From Paralichthys olivaceus (Eukaryota > Chordata > Actinopteri > Pleuronectiformes > Paralichthyidae): a stretch of 64,000 bases of DNA. Shown piece by piece: positions 28,575 through 41,186 of the stretch (position 1 is the first letter of the stretch; each line of letters opens with the position of its first letter). The stretch covers positions 13,625,001 through 13,689,000 of the forward strand of contig NC_091094.1 in assembly GCF_024713975.1 (NCBI RefSeq), in the 5' to 3' direction. The notes under the pieces are model-generated. The model saw only the letters and a program-made list of their open reading frames with translations, made no database searches and was not told the origin of the DNA. Position numbers and translations under genes: made by a program.

Positions 28575-29250
28575 TGCACACACACACAGTGATACACACA
28601 CAAAGTAATACACACACACAGTGATACACACACAGTGATACACACACACAGTGATACACACACAGTGATACACACACACAGTGATACACACACACAGTAA
28701 TACACACACACAGTGATACACACACACACAGTGATACACACACACAGTGATACACACACGCAGTGATACACACACACAGTAATACACACACACAGTGATA
28801 CACACACACAGTGATACACACACACAGTAATACACACACACAGTGATACACACACACAGTAATACACACACACAGTGATACACACACACAGTAATACACA
28901 CACACAGTGATACACACATACAGTGATACACACACGCAGTGATACACACACACAGTGATACACACACACAGTGATACACACACACAGTGATACACACACA
29001 CAGTGATACACACACACAGTGATACACACACGCAGTGATACACACACACAGTGATACACACACGCAGTGATACACACACACAGTAATACACACACACAGT
29101 GATACACACACACAGTGATACACACACACAGTAATACACACACACAGTGATACACACACACAGTGATACACACACACAGTGATACACACACACAGTGATA
29201 CACACACAGTGATACACACACACATGATACACACACACAGTGATACACAC
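28575..29250. repeat. Minisatellite of about 16-base CA-rich units
   Basis: About 40 copies of a 16-base unit (CAGTGATACACACACA) with 14- and 18-base length variants and substitutions such as GTAATA for GTGATA and CGCAGTG for CACAGTG. The minus strand of the unit has no stop in any frame, so it yields three long open frames that are artefacts. The unit looks like (CA)n with a GTGATA interruption that was then amplified. Confidence 0.95.
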
Positions 29251-29603
29251 ACAGACACAATTATCACTCGGTTTGATTTAATATATTCACGTTCCAAACT
29301 TAAAAACTAAGTTTAACGAATTTCCACCCGGACACCAAAACGGGACGTACCAAACCAGAGTGGTTGTTGCAGTCAAACCGGTCCGGGTGGAAAAGTGGGT
29401 GAAAGGTTCAGCAGGTTAGAGTGACAGCAGCTCACTAACACCGCTCACACTCTCTCTCACTCTCTCACGCACACACTCACACGTTCACCGGGAGCAGGTG
29501 AGCTGGGGTTTGTTCTTTCATTGTCTGTTCGTCGTGTGTTTCCTCTCGCTGTCGTTTTTATTGTCTTGTGGGGTTTTTTCCTGCAGCAGAGCGGAAAGTA
29601 AAA

Positions 29604-29811
29604 ATGTCTGAACAGCCGCAGGCGATCAGCCCGCTGAAGAACTTCTTCGCGGGGGGGTTCGGAGGAGTCTGCCTGGTGTTCGCTGGACATCCGCTGGACA
29701 CCATCAAAGTAAAGACACCGTGTTCCCTACGTGAAGCGTGGGGCAGAGACACACATGTTCCCGGGCAGAGTCAGTCAGCAGTGTGGATCTGATCTGCTGC
29801 TGTATTATATA

Positions 29812-29861
<50 letters not shown>

Positions 29862-32800
29862 CACAGCCCTTTGACCCACATACACTCTGGTTTATTACGC
29901 AGCTCAGTGCACAGACCTCAGATTAACACAGCACTGCATCAACACACCTACAGTAACTAGATCAATGCTCCTGATCAGAGACACTGCAGCTGTTACTTTA
30001 TTCCAGATATCAGCAACGATATCGATGATTATTTCAATGCAATCTTCATCTATAGCAATATTACAAAAGTCCAATATACATGTATATCCATATATTGCTT
30101 ATGTACTGTGCAAGTATAGTGAGGAGGTGTAACACATGGTTGGTCTCGCTCCCATTTTATAAAATGTTTAGTTGTTTATCAAGAGTTTAAGACTCCAAAT
30201 CGCACGAGCAACAAATGTTCTCATAAGTTATTATAATGTCACAACAATCATCCACATGGACTGATATGATTTGTATTGTTGTGTTTTGGTCGTATCACTC
30301 TTTGGAAGCTGCAACACATGAACACATTTTATTCACCAGTTAAAAAAATCTTTATACGTCAGGTGACGTGTATCTTCTTACAAATTGTGTCAAATTTACC
30401 GCCGGAGGACTGAGGTGTAGAAACATCTCAGGGAAAATGAAGCCACCTGAACCACGGTTCAGGTTTGGATACTTATGACAATGTGATATTTTAGTTTTTC
30501 CTTTTTAATTATTTAAAATTTGACTCCAGTTTGACTCAGTAAACTTAGCAAAATTATGAAATATATACATTTTTTACTTAGTCAGAAAGCTTAATTGAGT
30601 CGGTCCGGCTTAACTATATTGTGAAGGTGCTTGATGAGGTTGAGGTCAGAGTAGTTAAGTTCTTCCACCTTTAACTCTGACAACCATTTCTTGTGAGGGC
30701 CACTTACATATTTTATCCTTTAAGTGTGGGGAAAAACATCTTTCTCTTTTTCTTTCTTTGTCAGGTGCGTTTACAAACTCAGGCCAAACCCAAACCTGGA
30801 GAGAGCCTCATATATGCTGGAACTATCGACTGTTTCAAAAAGACCTTGGCCAAAGAGGTGAGGGTGCATGCTGCTTTACTCAAAACAAAAATATATTCAA
30901 ATCTTCTTTCCTCCCTCATACTTCTCTTTCCTTCTCCCCTCACAGGGAGTGAAAGGGCTTTATAAAGGCATGACAGCCCCGATCATTGGAGTCGCACCCA
31001 TGTTTGCCGTGTGTTTCTTTGGATTCGGTCTTGGCAAGAAACTACAACAGAGAACTCCAGATGAAATCCTCACGTAGGTGATGGATCTGTCGTTGGTGGC
31101 TGAATTGCTCAGTTAAATGTTTTCGTGACGAGTTTCTTCCACTCGTCCCCTGCAGGTATCCACAGCTGTTTGCTGCAGGGATGTTGTCCGGCGTGTTCAC
31201 CACGGCCATCATGGCTCCCGGAGAGCGAATCAAATGCCTCCTACAGGTCAGAGATCACTGTGTGGGTTTGTAGAGATAAACAGGAACCAATCAGTGACCC
31301 TGATGGCATTTCAACACTGTGTGTGTGGGTGCGTGCGCGTGTTACAGATCCAGGCGGCAACTGGTGAGGTGAAGTATGCTGGACCCATGGACTGTGTCAA
31401 ACAGCTGTACAGAGAGTTTGGGATCAGAGGAGTCTACAAAGGCACAGTTCTGACTCTCATGAGAGGTGCGTCTTCACTCCAATAGATCCTGAGTCTGCAA
31501 ACGTCACAACTTGTATTTAAGTTGGTGGAATAGTGTTTGTCCGGCTTTGTTCATGCTTTGCTGAGTATTTAAAGTGGGTGGATAGAATAATGATAAATTA
31601 TACCTCATTGGAAAAGGACTTTTTTAAAAGTTACCTGTAAATGAACAAAATATACATTTACATTTGATGCTGCTCATTAAAACACACTTTGAAGCCATTT
31701 TTAAAGTATTTCAAATACTTCACTATCACATTGTACTGCTGCGCTACAATCACCTTCAGATCTGTGGAATAGTGGGACACAATCAGGAACGTGAAACATG
31801 TCGCATGCAAACTTGTTTAAGCACAAAAACAAACATTACTCATTTATTTATCCAACTTCTATCCCAACAGAGTTCTTTACAAGGAACATATGACCCCAGA
31901 ATAGAACACGAGAATACAAAAAACAATACTACAGTGAGAAAAGAAGTGTTTGTGTATTCACATACTGTATATTCTCAGTTATGTTATATATAGGTTATGG
32001 TGGAGTATTTTGCTTCTGATACGCCTCCTTTTGTATCTCAGACGTTCCAGCGAGCGGGATGTACTTCATGTCCTATGAGTGGCTGAAGAATCTCCTCACA
32101 CCAGCAGGAAAAAGGTGATTATTCGTTTATTCCTCACAGTATTTGCACGCATGTTTATAAAAGCAGCAGAGCAGTCGAACCGCTGGTGTTTTCCCTGCAG
32201 CCACAACGAACTCAGCATTCCCAGTGTGCTGTTTGCCGGAGGAATGGCCGGGATCTTTAACTGGGCCGTCGCAATTCCACCCGACGTCCTCAAGTCTCGT
32301 TTCCAGACAGGTTTGTTTTCAGATAAGATGAGTGTGAATATCTTACCCTTAAAATTCTTAGGTTTGTTGACTTTTTACTTTCTCGTGTATGTGCGTATGA
32401 AGATTTTCTCATGTTCTTAATGTTTTACAGTCAGACTCTGTTCAAATGTGTCTGTGGCTGATTTTCATAACCTGTCTTTTCCTCAGCTCCTGAGGGAAAA
32501 TATCCCAACGGCGTCCGGGACGTCCTGCGGGAGCTGATAAGAGAGGAGGGCGCGGCCTCGCTGTATAAAGGCTTCAATGCCGTCATGCTTAGAGCTTTCC
32601 CTGCAAACGCAGTGAGTGACTTCACTTATTGTTCTGGCTGATGGATGGTTCACTGTGAGAGTGATAAAGAGGGTTTGGTCGTAAATTTGACGTTAAAAAG
32701 AATTTAAAAAAGCTATAGTCAGAATTGAATACCAAGTTAGAGATCTTCTGTTCATTATGAAACTGGCAGGATAAATTAGAAGTGGCGGATTAATTAATGG

Positions 32801-32958
32801 GAAACACTGAGTATATATAGTGTTTTATATTATATTTCATATTTGTTTAATCACTGTTTTACACTAACTGTTTTTTTTCTGTCTCTTATTTTCAGGCTTG
32901 TTTCTTAGGATTTGAACTCGCAATGAAGTTCTTGAACTGGTTAGCACCAAACATGTGA
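29604..32958 (+). CDS. slc25a20: Mitochondrial carnitine/acylcarnitine carrier
   Basis: Nine coding exons: 29604-29708, 30765-30857, 30946-31073, 31156-31246, 31348-31465, 32042-32114, 32201-32310, 32487-32611, 32896-32958. They total 906 bases and 301 residues, exactly the human length. The carrier swaps acylcarnitine for carnitine across the inner mitochondrial membrane, feeding fatty-acid oxidation. Three carrier repeats are visible, each with the PX(D/E)XX(K/R) signature: PLDTIK at residues 30-35, then APGERIK, then PPDVLK. Each repeat is followed by a glycine-rich half-repeat (GLYKGM, GVYKGT, SLYKGF). The ATG is preceded by AAA in a good context, and an in-frame upstream extension has no ATG. 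Confidence 0.97.
29814..29858 (+). repeat. (GT)n microsatellite in slc25a20 intron 1
   Basis: About 22 GT units, 105 bases after the first coding exon. Confidence 0.95.
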
Positions 32959-33553
32959 TGAAGAATCAGCCTCACCTCATATGTGAATCCCAGGAAACAG
33001 TACTGTGTAACACAAAGACAGAATTATTACCAGTACACACACACACACACACATTGAATCAAACAACACAAATATATTAATAACCAATAATGTACTTGAT
33101 TATCTTTCAAATCTTGTGGTACTGTCGAGCACGCAGAGTGTTCAGACCCGATCATGGTGCAGTGCAGAGATGTTGTCATGACTCTGCACCTCTAGAGCAC
33201 TTACACGCTAAACACACACAGACAGGCGAATGTCTCACTCATTATTGTTTTATTTGTTTAAAGCTTTTTTTATTCTGTTGTCTTTTTTTCCACAAGAGAA
33301 AAGAAGTAAACTGAACACGTTGTGCCTTACCTTCTGTTATCTGCCAGCAGGTGTACACATCAGGGAAAAGGTGCACTTAGTTTTGCAGTGTGTGTTCAGT
33401 CTCTCAGCAATACAAACCTTTCAGACTTTCCTTTATCGTGTCAGTCACACTCCACTCAGTGACCTCTGATACCAACTGTTTTTGTTAGTTGAAGTACTGA
33501 GAGTAGTCGTTATAAAATGAAATTAACAGTATGTGAGTGTCGGCATGGAGAGA

Positions 33554-33559
33554 AATAAA
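33554..33559 (+). terminator. Candidate slc25a20 polyadenylation signal
   Basis: AATAAA about 600 bases after the stop, in a run of sequence free of other features. Confidence 0.5.
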
Positions 33560-33645
33560 AATCTGAATCAATATTTAGAAATGAGACTTGTCTTGTGCAT
33601 TTTTCTAAATTTGTATTTTAGTTGTATTTATATATATATATATAT

Positions 33646-33760
33646 GTCCCCGAATTAAACCACATTTAAATCACAAGATCCAGATTTGAATGTGGATCTG
33701 CACCAAATGTCTCACACTCATATAAGTCCTCTGTTCTGACCATGGTGTTGTTGCAGTCTC
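33646..33760 (-). repeat. Degenerate teleost interspersed repeat (copy 3, reversed)
   Basis: On the minus strand it reads TTTGGTGCAGATCCACATTC, then a GATCTTGTGATTTAAATGTGG stretch, then TTTAATTCGGGGAC. This matches the 3' half of the copies at 21697-21895 and 62815-63150. Confidence 0.6.
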
Positions 33761-34332
33761 TTGTACACCGCCCCTCATAGAATTTAAGGGGTTACCAAAT
33801 TTTCATTCAAAGTTGTAAACTGCCACTTCACTGGTTGGTGGAAGCAAACAACCCTGAGGTGATAGCTCTAGTTTTTTTCAACCCCCTATAATGTTTTGAA
33901 ACGGTTTTAGTATAAATTTGACAACATGCATCTCTTTAAGAATTCTTTTGGAAACAATGTAATGGTTTTGCAGTTGTCGACATTACAAGTCTTCTCTTTG
34001 TGTTGTTTCTTTGCCAAATCATCAGGTTCTGAGGCGTAATTCATCGACAGCCTTTAATTAACCTTTGTGAAAAGTCCAGGTCAATACTTTCCGACCAGCT
34101 GTGCTAAAAACAGAAATCAATAAGCTGCTGGGTGCGTGAGAGAGCGTCACAAAAGGAGGAGGAGTCATCGGCGATGTTCGCACAGATGATTCTTCATCAG
34201 ATCTGCAGCTGATGCTCAGATCTGATATTTCAGGGATTAATAACTGAGCTCAGAGGAAATGCACAGGTTCCTCTAGAGGTCATAGGTTTATTGTTGACGC
34301 TCATCTAACCTCTGACCTCGGAACTTTGAATA

Positions 34333-37300
34333 ATGAGTAATGTGGAGATACCTGCTGGTTTAAAGGAGCTTTTACAGGGATACGCTGTGGAGGTGCTTCG
34401 CTGCAGGCCCCCGAATCTGGTGGAATTTGCAGTGCAGCATTTTACACAGCTTCTGGAAAACCAAAGGAACCAGCGATCCAAGAAACACAAACCAACGAGA
34501 AAAGGAGTCACATTTGAGACAAACAAGTCCACGAAGGATGAGGAAGAGGACGAGGAAGACGACATTAGTGAGTAGTACTACATGGTTCTGTTTGTTTTCT
34601 GCTCAGTAAAGTTTAACTTGAGGAAATAACACCCAACAACAAAGATTCACACTGCCAGCCTCACACAGGGAATTGTTCTCTGCAAAACATTTTTTAAACT
34701 GCAAGGTCACAGTCAAGCAAATGTCCATGTAAACAAAAGCAGGATTTATATTCTGTTTACCGACAACTGCAGCTACAATAAGCAGATCATATCAGAATAT
34801 CATCATATGATAGAAAATAAAACCCTAAATCCATGAACAATTCACCATGCATGTAAAATACATACAGGACATGTGGGACACATGTATATATTTTAAAACA
34901 TTATACACTTTTTTGCAGAAAAGTGAATATGTACAGTGTTAAGATGAGAAGAAACAACCTGATCAAATGTACTGTAATAAAGTCCCCATCATCTCTCTCT
35001 CTGCAGAGTCGACCACCGGTAAATACAGTCGCAGAGTTTCAGGTCAGTCACTGGAGCATCATGTGTGATGAATATTATCTAATGTGGACCAGGCTGCAGT
35101 GTTTTAAACTGGCTCTTCCTGCTGCAGTTTGTGCAGAGGCCTACAACCCCGATGATGACGAGGACGATGACACGGAGCCTCGGGTTGTGAATCCCAAAAC
35201 TGACGAGCAGCGACAGAGACTTCAGGACGCGTGCAGATATATTTTACTCTTTAAAACATTGGAGGGGGTGAGAATTATATTATATTGTAAGAATGATGAA
35301 TAACAAATATTTTCTTTTGTGACAGTAATTTTCAGGGAAAATTTGATGATATATATTGTACACATAGTTGTACAGACACACAAACATACAGTATAAAGTG
35401 TATATTCTTCTGCTCTGTCACTTATTTTTCTTACTTATGGATAATATCTTGATGTGTTTGTTCGCCTTACACAAAGCTTGTTCTTTTTTAAAACATGTTT
35501 TTCACATAAACCTGCCTCATATCTTCCAGGAGCAGTTTTCGGAGGTTCTGGACGCCATGTTCGAGGTGCTGGTCAAACCTCAGGAGCACATCATCGATCA
35601 GGGAGACGACGGAGACAATTTCTACATCATAGAGAAGTGAGAGGATGTTTTTTTTCCTCGGGTCTAGACACTGATGATGACTGATGGGATCAGATGAGAT
35701 GAGGGGACTGGATAAGAAGACTGGAGGTGACTGAGGAGGAGGAGGAGGGGGGTCAGGGCCAATCACTGTAATGACAGCTGACTGTGACGGAGAGGAGAAC
35801 TGATTTAAAGTCTGACAGCAGCAACATGGTCGGCTGATTGAGATCATGGCAACCAACTATTGGATTATCGTAAACATCCAAGTTCGCTGATTAGATGAGA
35901 CTGGGAGAGCGAGAGATAACTGTGCATGAACGAGACATAGAAAGTTGGACTGATTGAACTTACGCTTTGCTTCATTACAATCCAAAACCAGTGGAAGAAC
36001 AAATGAATAGCTTAGTTAGCATTAATAGCATTAAAACATACAAGGTAATTAGAAAGTTTAGGAAAAAAAACAATAATAAAATTACATTTCATGATTTAAA
36101 AGACAAATGTTAGTGGGACAAAAGAAAGAGTTCTTGAATTCCATGTTGCAGACTGTATCTGTGGCTGGACGGGGGCAGGGGGATCTCCTGGGACAGGGGT
36201 CGACAAGGATCCAGTTGACTGGGTCTTCTTCAAGGTCCATTATCTTGTGGAGCCCTGACAGGTCGTTCAAGTGTCGGGCCTGTGATTTTGCTGCACTGTC
36301 TTTTTGAGGTTAAGAGATCCGCACCAGCAGATGACAGAAAATTGGGATAACAAATTTTCATGATGGCGGTGTCGAGAATAAAATAACAGAGCTTCAATGC
36401 TAAACTAGACGATGTCAATCTGATAGCGCCCTCCCTGTTTTCTCTGTGTGCCATCATCTCCAGGGGTGTGTATGATATCTTTGTGAAGAAGGATGGAGTG
36501 GATTTGTGTGTTGGAAAGTACGACAACAAGGGGAGTTTCGGTGAGCTGGCTCTGATGTACAACACTCCACGAGCTGCCACGATCGTCGCAACGCAGGAAG
36601 GCGCCCTGTGGGGCCTGGTGAGTCCAATGATTTCCACCAGGAGAGACTTTGAATGACAAAAGAACAGAATGTTATGGCTGAGCACAACAAAAAGAGAAGG
36701 GAATGTGATATAAATGGACATAGACCCCCTGAGATGTCGTCATGGTTGACCCCCACCCCGCATTGCAAAATAGTTTTGGCCCACCCTGTTGTCCGGCCCA
36801 CTTACCACGTGGAATCTCTCTTAATAAGAATATTGCAAATATCACATTTATTGAAAGTGAATGAAGACATTAGACAATCGTATACTGAGGTGGAGCATTT
36901 ACATACATCTACAAGTCTACTGAAATAAACTGAATAATGATTAAACACAAAACTAATTTTTTTGGTTGTTTCTTTTTTAGGACCGAGCCACGTTTCACAG
37001 ACTGATCGTGAAAAACAACGCAAAGAAAAGGAGGATGTACGAGGCCTTTATCGAGTGTGTTCCTCTTCTGAAGTCTCTCGAGGTTTGGGATCTGAAACAC
37101 AACCTCTACACAAACAACATTATCATTGAATACGTGGTTGTTCAGTCGTCTTGTGCGTCCGGTAACTTCAGGCATTTGATTTGTCATCACGCTTCGTTTT
37201 TCTTGTCACAAGCTCTCTGAGAGAATGAAGATCGTGGATGTTTTGGGAGCACGTGCGTTCAAAGATGAAGAGCGAGTTATAACACAGGTACAGCTGTGGG

Positions 37301-39410
37301 AGATGTGTTTGAGCGTATGCTCATTTAATGTTGATGAGATAAAATGAACACGTGTTTCTGTTCCTGCAGGGGGATCAGGCTGACTGCTTCTACATTGTGG
37401 AATCAGGAGAGGTGAAGATAATGATAAAAAGCAAAGTGAGCACAATTTTTAGTATCATAACTGGAGCTATTCTAATTATAACTGAAGCTATTTTCTAAAT
37501 AGTTATTTTTGTTTTTCCTGAATGTGATAACTTAAGGTCCTACAATGTGGTACAAACTTTCACTAGGGCTGAAAGATGATTCAATTTTGGTAGATGATCT
37601 TATGATTATATTTTAGCGGTCAAGGTCAAAGGTTACAGTGACCTCATGACTTGTAAATGTGATACATCAGGAACACTGATAAGGAATTTCATTACATTTG
37701 GCCCAAACATTCATTACTACTCAAGGATGACCTGATTGGAATTTGGGTTTGCCAAAGTTCTAAAACCTTTTCTGCCTTGTGAACGCGTTATTCATATGTC
37801 AAGTCTGCCTTTAAGGAATTTCTTCAGATTCTGACCATATTTTTTAGCATAAGGTTCATTACTTATTTGTTGTGTCTGGTAATGCATACATGTATATAAC
37901 ATCACAGTGCTAAATGAGGGCAGCAGTCTCAGGTGTCTCTGTGTGTCACAGACGCAGGCGAGCCAGCAGGACAGTGCTGAGGTGGAGGTGGCTCGCTGCA
38001 CTAGGGGGCAGTATTTTGGAGAACTTGCGCTGGTCACCAACAAACCTCGAGCAGCATCAGTTTACGCTGTGGGAGAAACCAAATGCTTAGGTATGTGTCA
38101 ATGTTTTTCATTAGCAACGGCACAGCTCCTTAAAACTCTGCAGTTTTGTTTTCAGTGAAGGGGGCTGTAGTTCAGGTTGGGGTGCTGATGGTCGCTGGAT
38201 GTGGCTGAGTCACAGTCTGTCCTTCATGGGTTTTTATTACAATTTTGACTCTCTTTCACAACATATGTGCTCGAAAATATCTATATAAATCCATATTATG
38301 CATGATAATAATAATTATTATCCATTATTATGGATGGGTTACTGAATGGGTCTATTGAGCACGGGCCCAGTGGCATGAGGGGTCAGACAGCCCTAGAGCC
38401 TTTGTGTAAAGTGACTATTGATTTTTTGTTTGAAACACTGCAAACATAAAACAAGCACAAAGAGACACCAAATATTTACAAGGCAACATTATATGACCAC
38501 AAAAAACACACAGAATGATCAAGGAGACACATTCACGAGTGAGAGAGGCAAAAAGAGGCTTAACCAAATGGAGAGACACTTATGTATCACAGACTACAGG
38601 GATAAAAGCAAAATGACCATAAAGAGACTCAAACCAACGACACTTAAAATGATGACAGAGAAACACACTAAACCACAGAGATGCACAACGGCCACAGACA
38701 CCCTATTCAGTGAACAGAAGAATTTACACTTAAAGTGGAAATGTTTTCTCCTCCTACAAGAGGGACTTAATGTCTGACTTTTGATTCTGCAGGGATTAGT
38801 TGAACTCTAAGTCTACTGTCGTGGAATTTAGATTTGATTCATGACACATCAGATCATAAAGTAAAGTAAAATTTGAATTCTGACCAAACATTTGATGCCG
38901 CATTTTGGTACTTGACTATTTTGAAATCTCAGCGCTGCAGTGAACCTTTTGACAAATGAATACCTCCATAAAGAAATAAAACCTTTGAACCATGGTTCCA
39001 GGAAGTAGACAGGGACCTGAGTTCACTGCACAGGCTTCAATTCAACAGGGCAATTCAATGAATCAGGATCCCGGCTGGTTCACTGTGAAAAAACAACTAT
39101 ATTATCCACAGATAATACATACCACATATACTGTTTTCTCTTGAAATCCTCATTTGACATCATATTGATGCACTGCACATGATGACAATGTGTGACAGGG
39201 CAAACTGATATATATGTTTGTTGTTTCTGGAAATGGAAACTCCTGAAATGGGAAAACTTACTCTCGATGTCTGTTTTTCCTCTAGTCATCGACATCCAGG
39301 CGTTTGAGCGTTTGCTGGGCCCCTGTATGGACATCATGAAGAGGAACATCTCCCAGTATGAAGACCAGCTGGTGGCGCTGTTCGGCTCCAGTGTGGACTT
39401 GAAACACTAG
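34333..39410 (+). CDS. prkar2a: PKA type II-alpha regulatory subunit
   Basis: Ten coding exons: 34333-34567, 35007-35042, 35128-35267, 35530-35636, 36464-36617, 36981-37082, 37213-37287, 37370-37435, 37952-38090, 39286-39410. They total 1179 bases and 392 residues (human 404). The subunit holds the PKA catalytic subunits inactive and is tethered by AKAPs. Residues about 1-45 form the dimerisation/docking domain ([30 protein letters not shown]). An acidic linker (DEEEDEEDD) follows. RRVS at 87-90 is the inhibitor site with Ser90 as the autophosphorylated residue, which marks type II. Two cAMP-binding domains follow, with cassettes [15 protein letters not shown] and [15 protein letters not shown]. 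The 36-base exon 2 encodes most of the inhibitor site, so skipping it, which keeps frame, would remove RRVS. RIIalpha over RIIbeta is judged from the N-terminus and neighbours. Confidence 0.95.
37605..37770 (+). repeat. Degenerate GGTCAAAGGT-type fish repeat
   Basis: In prkar2a intron 8. It has GGTCAAGGTCAAAGGTTACA, GTGACCTCATGA and later CATTCATTACTACTCAAGGA words, in the order typical of a common fish interspersed repeat. Heavily mutated, non-coding; the family name is not known to me. Confidence 0.5.
38450..38705 (+). repeat. Degenerate ~20-base minisatellite
   Basis: In prkar2a intron 9. Repeated AAGAGACAC / ATGACCAYAAAG / AACGACC words recur at about 20-base spacing. The copies have drifted. 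The 119-codon open frame across it is a by-product. Confidence 0.6.
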
Positions 39411-39559
39411 TTCATGAAAATTATAAATCAGCATGTCAAACATAGGTTTTGCATGTAACATGTGATTATCGTCCCCCTGAGGTAAGAAGAGAGGGACGTC
39501 TGTTTTATGATCAGTAATATGAACTGTTCATGTACCTGCTGATCAATATGTTAAAGTAG

Positions 39560-39565
39560 AATAAA
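39560..39565 (+). terminator. Candidate prkar2a polyadenylation signal
   Basis: AATAAA 150 bases after the prkar2a stop. Confidence 0.5.
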
Positions 39566-40314
39566 CCATGTTTATCATTTGACAATCCTGATCCTATCAG
39601 CGAAAGCAAAACTAATACTTGATTACACCTGACTGATGGATGGAGTCAATGTAACACAGATGGTCTGTATTTACATAGAGCTTTACTAGCCTTGATGAAC
39701 CCTCAAATTAAAATGTTACCATTCATACACATGTATACAGTGCATCTACATTGCAGCACTTGCTCTATCATCGGCATGCTGACAGGTATCGAGCCGACGA
39801 TCTCCTGGTTGTTGGACAACCTGCTTTACCTCTAGTTAATTCCCTGGCAGTTCAGTATAATGGAGGCATTACTATGACGTGCATAACCCTCCCACCCAAC
39901 AGTACAGTACACCCTCAGATTCCTGAGTGGTTGATGATTTTAGGAAATTTAACATTTTATGGAACCTTTTATACAACTCCTGGTTAATTTCATGTGTTGT
40001 TCGTGTTATGGCAGATTTTGACATGTCACAATAGGAAAACAGCAGCTGTGAATAATGCAGCGGGGCTTACATGAAGGGGTTTACAGGAGCAGAGAAGCTC
40101 AGATCAGAAAAAACCGAGGGAGGGTGACTGCATTCTCTCCACTGCTGTTGGACTACTGTATTTTTATTATTCTGGATTTTATTGGAGTGTAAGCTGAATA
40201 ATAGAAACCAATCTACTTATAACACAATACAGTTATTAAAACTCTAACCGAAAACCCATATGACACAAAAAATAAAAGATTGTTTCATAAATATTCAAAT
40301 TTTCTGGAGTTTGT

Positions 40315-40320
40315 TTTATT
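40315..40320 (-). terminator. Candidate spen polyadenylation signal
   Basis: TTTATT on the plus strand gives AATAAA on the minus strand, about 870 bases after the spen stop. Other TTTATT words near 40163 and 40178 are equally possible. Confidence 0.35.
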
Positions 40321-41186
40321 TGAGTTACAAAATCTGAAGTGCCATCAACAGACTCCACAGGAGAGTCTGCCAACCTTCTTGAGTTACAAGTATTTACACC
40401 CAAAAGTCATCATATCCATCAAAATTTTCCACACTGTGCTCTGGTTTTCCCCAGAGTTCAAATCTCTGTTGTCCAAGTTCCACAGTCAAAGTTTAAATAT
40501 TTAAAATATTTACAAAGTCCTGTATTCAAAAACTCCCAAATCATACTGTAGCTTGTTCAATGCAAAGACAGGTGCCGGATGTGGGACTGCGTCAGTAGTG
40601 AGAACATGAGCAGAGCTGGTGGAATTAAAGGAGCTGTTAAACAAACGTGGTCCTCTACAGGATCTCCGTTAATTCTTCCTCCTCTAAAGAAAACCTGGGT
40701 GAGGAGGTCTGTTTATAATTTAAAATTACACATTGAAATGTCATTCTAGCCATTGTGGTACAACAGCCTCTATGATCCTCTCTGGTGAAGAAATGAATAG
40801 GACAATTGTTAAAAAAAGACAGAAAAAGAAAAGGCCACCCAAATAGTCACACTTGCTGATCAAACATCCTGAACTTTTTTTTATCAAAGCATCTCTGAAC
40901 ATTAAAATTAAACTCCAATAAATAGAAATACAGCAGAGAAATGGTCAAATAAGATTCTGGTTCGGTCCATCCCTGAGTTCTTTTGAGAAGGACAAAAATA
41001 CCAGACAGGAGTGACAAAAAAAAAAAAATCAAATAGAGACTGATGAAAAATAAAAACGAAAAGAGTTGATGGGTGTATCCTACACATTCCTATTGTGTTC
41101 AGGAAAAAAAAATCTCATATTCCTCTGGTTTCCTGAGGCTCATTGTCGAGAACATTCATCTGTGGGACGGTTCCCAGCAGTGAAGG

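Larger units (their letters stand above)
26492..29603. other. nckipsd/slc25a20 intergenic region
   Basis: A 3.1 kb same-strand gap. The left part is likely nckipsd 3' UTR up to about 27870. The middle is AT-rich without recognisable features, with an (ATA)n-like run near 28375-28450. A minisatellite occupies 28575-29250. The last 300 bases, before the slc25a20 start, are more CpG-rich and fit that gene's promoter and leader. Confidence 0.6.
32959..34332. other. slc25a20/prkar2a intergenic region
   Basis: A 1.4 kb same-strand gap. It holds the slc25a20 3' UTR, a short (CA)n at 33036-33052, a (TA)n run near 33631-33645, and a reverse-orientation copy of a fish interspersed repeat (33646-33760). 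The last 300 bases before the prkar2a ATG should contain its promoter or leader; no element is distinct. Confidence 0.6.
39411..41186. other. prkar2a/spen convergent intergenic region
   Basis: Tail-to-tail spacer of 1.8 kb. AATAAA at 39560-39565 fits the prkar2a 3' end. On the minus strand a spen 3' UTR of several hundred bases is expected, with a possible signal at 40315-40320. I see no gene or clear mobile element in it. It is the boundary between genes of two different human chromosome arms. Confidence 0.6.

Noticed and set aside
28491-29297. Three minus-strand open frames of 230-268 codons rich in Val, Cys, Ser
   Set aside because: They read the 16-base minisatellite. The unit has no stop in any minus-strand frame, so the open length follows from the repeat. 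No other coding sign is present.
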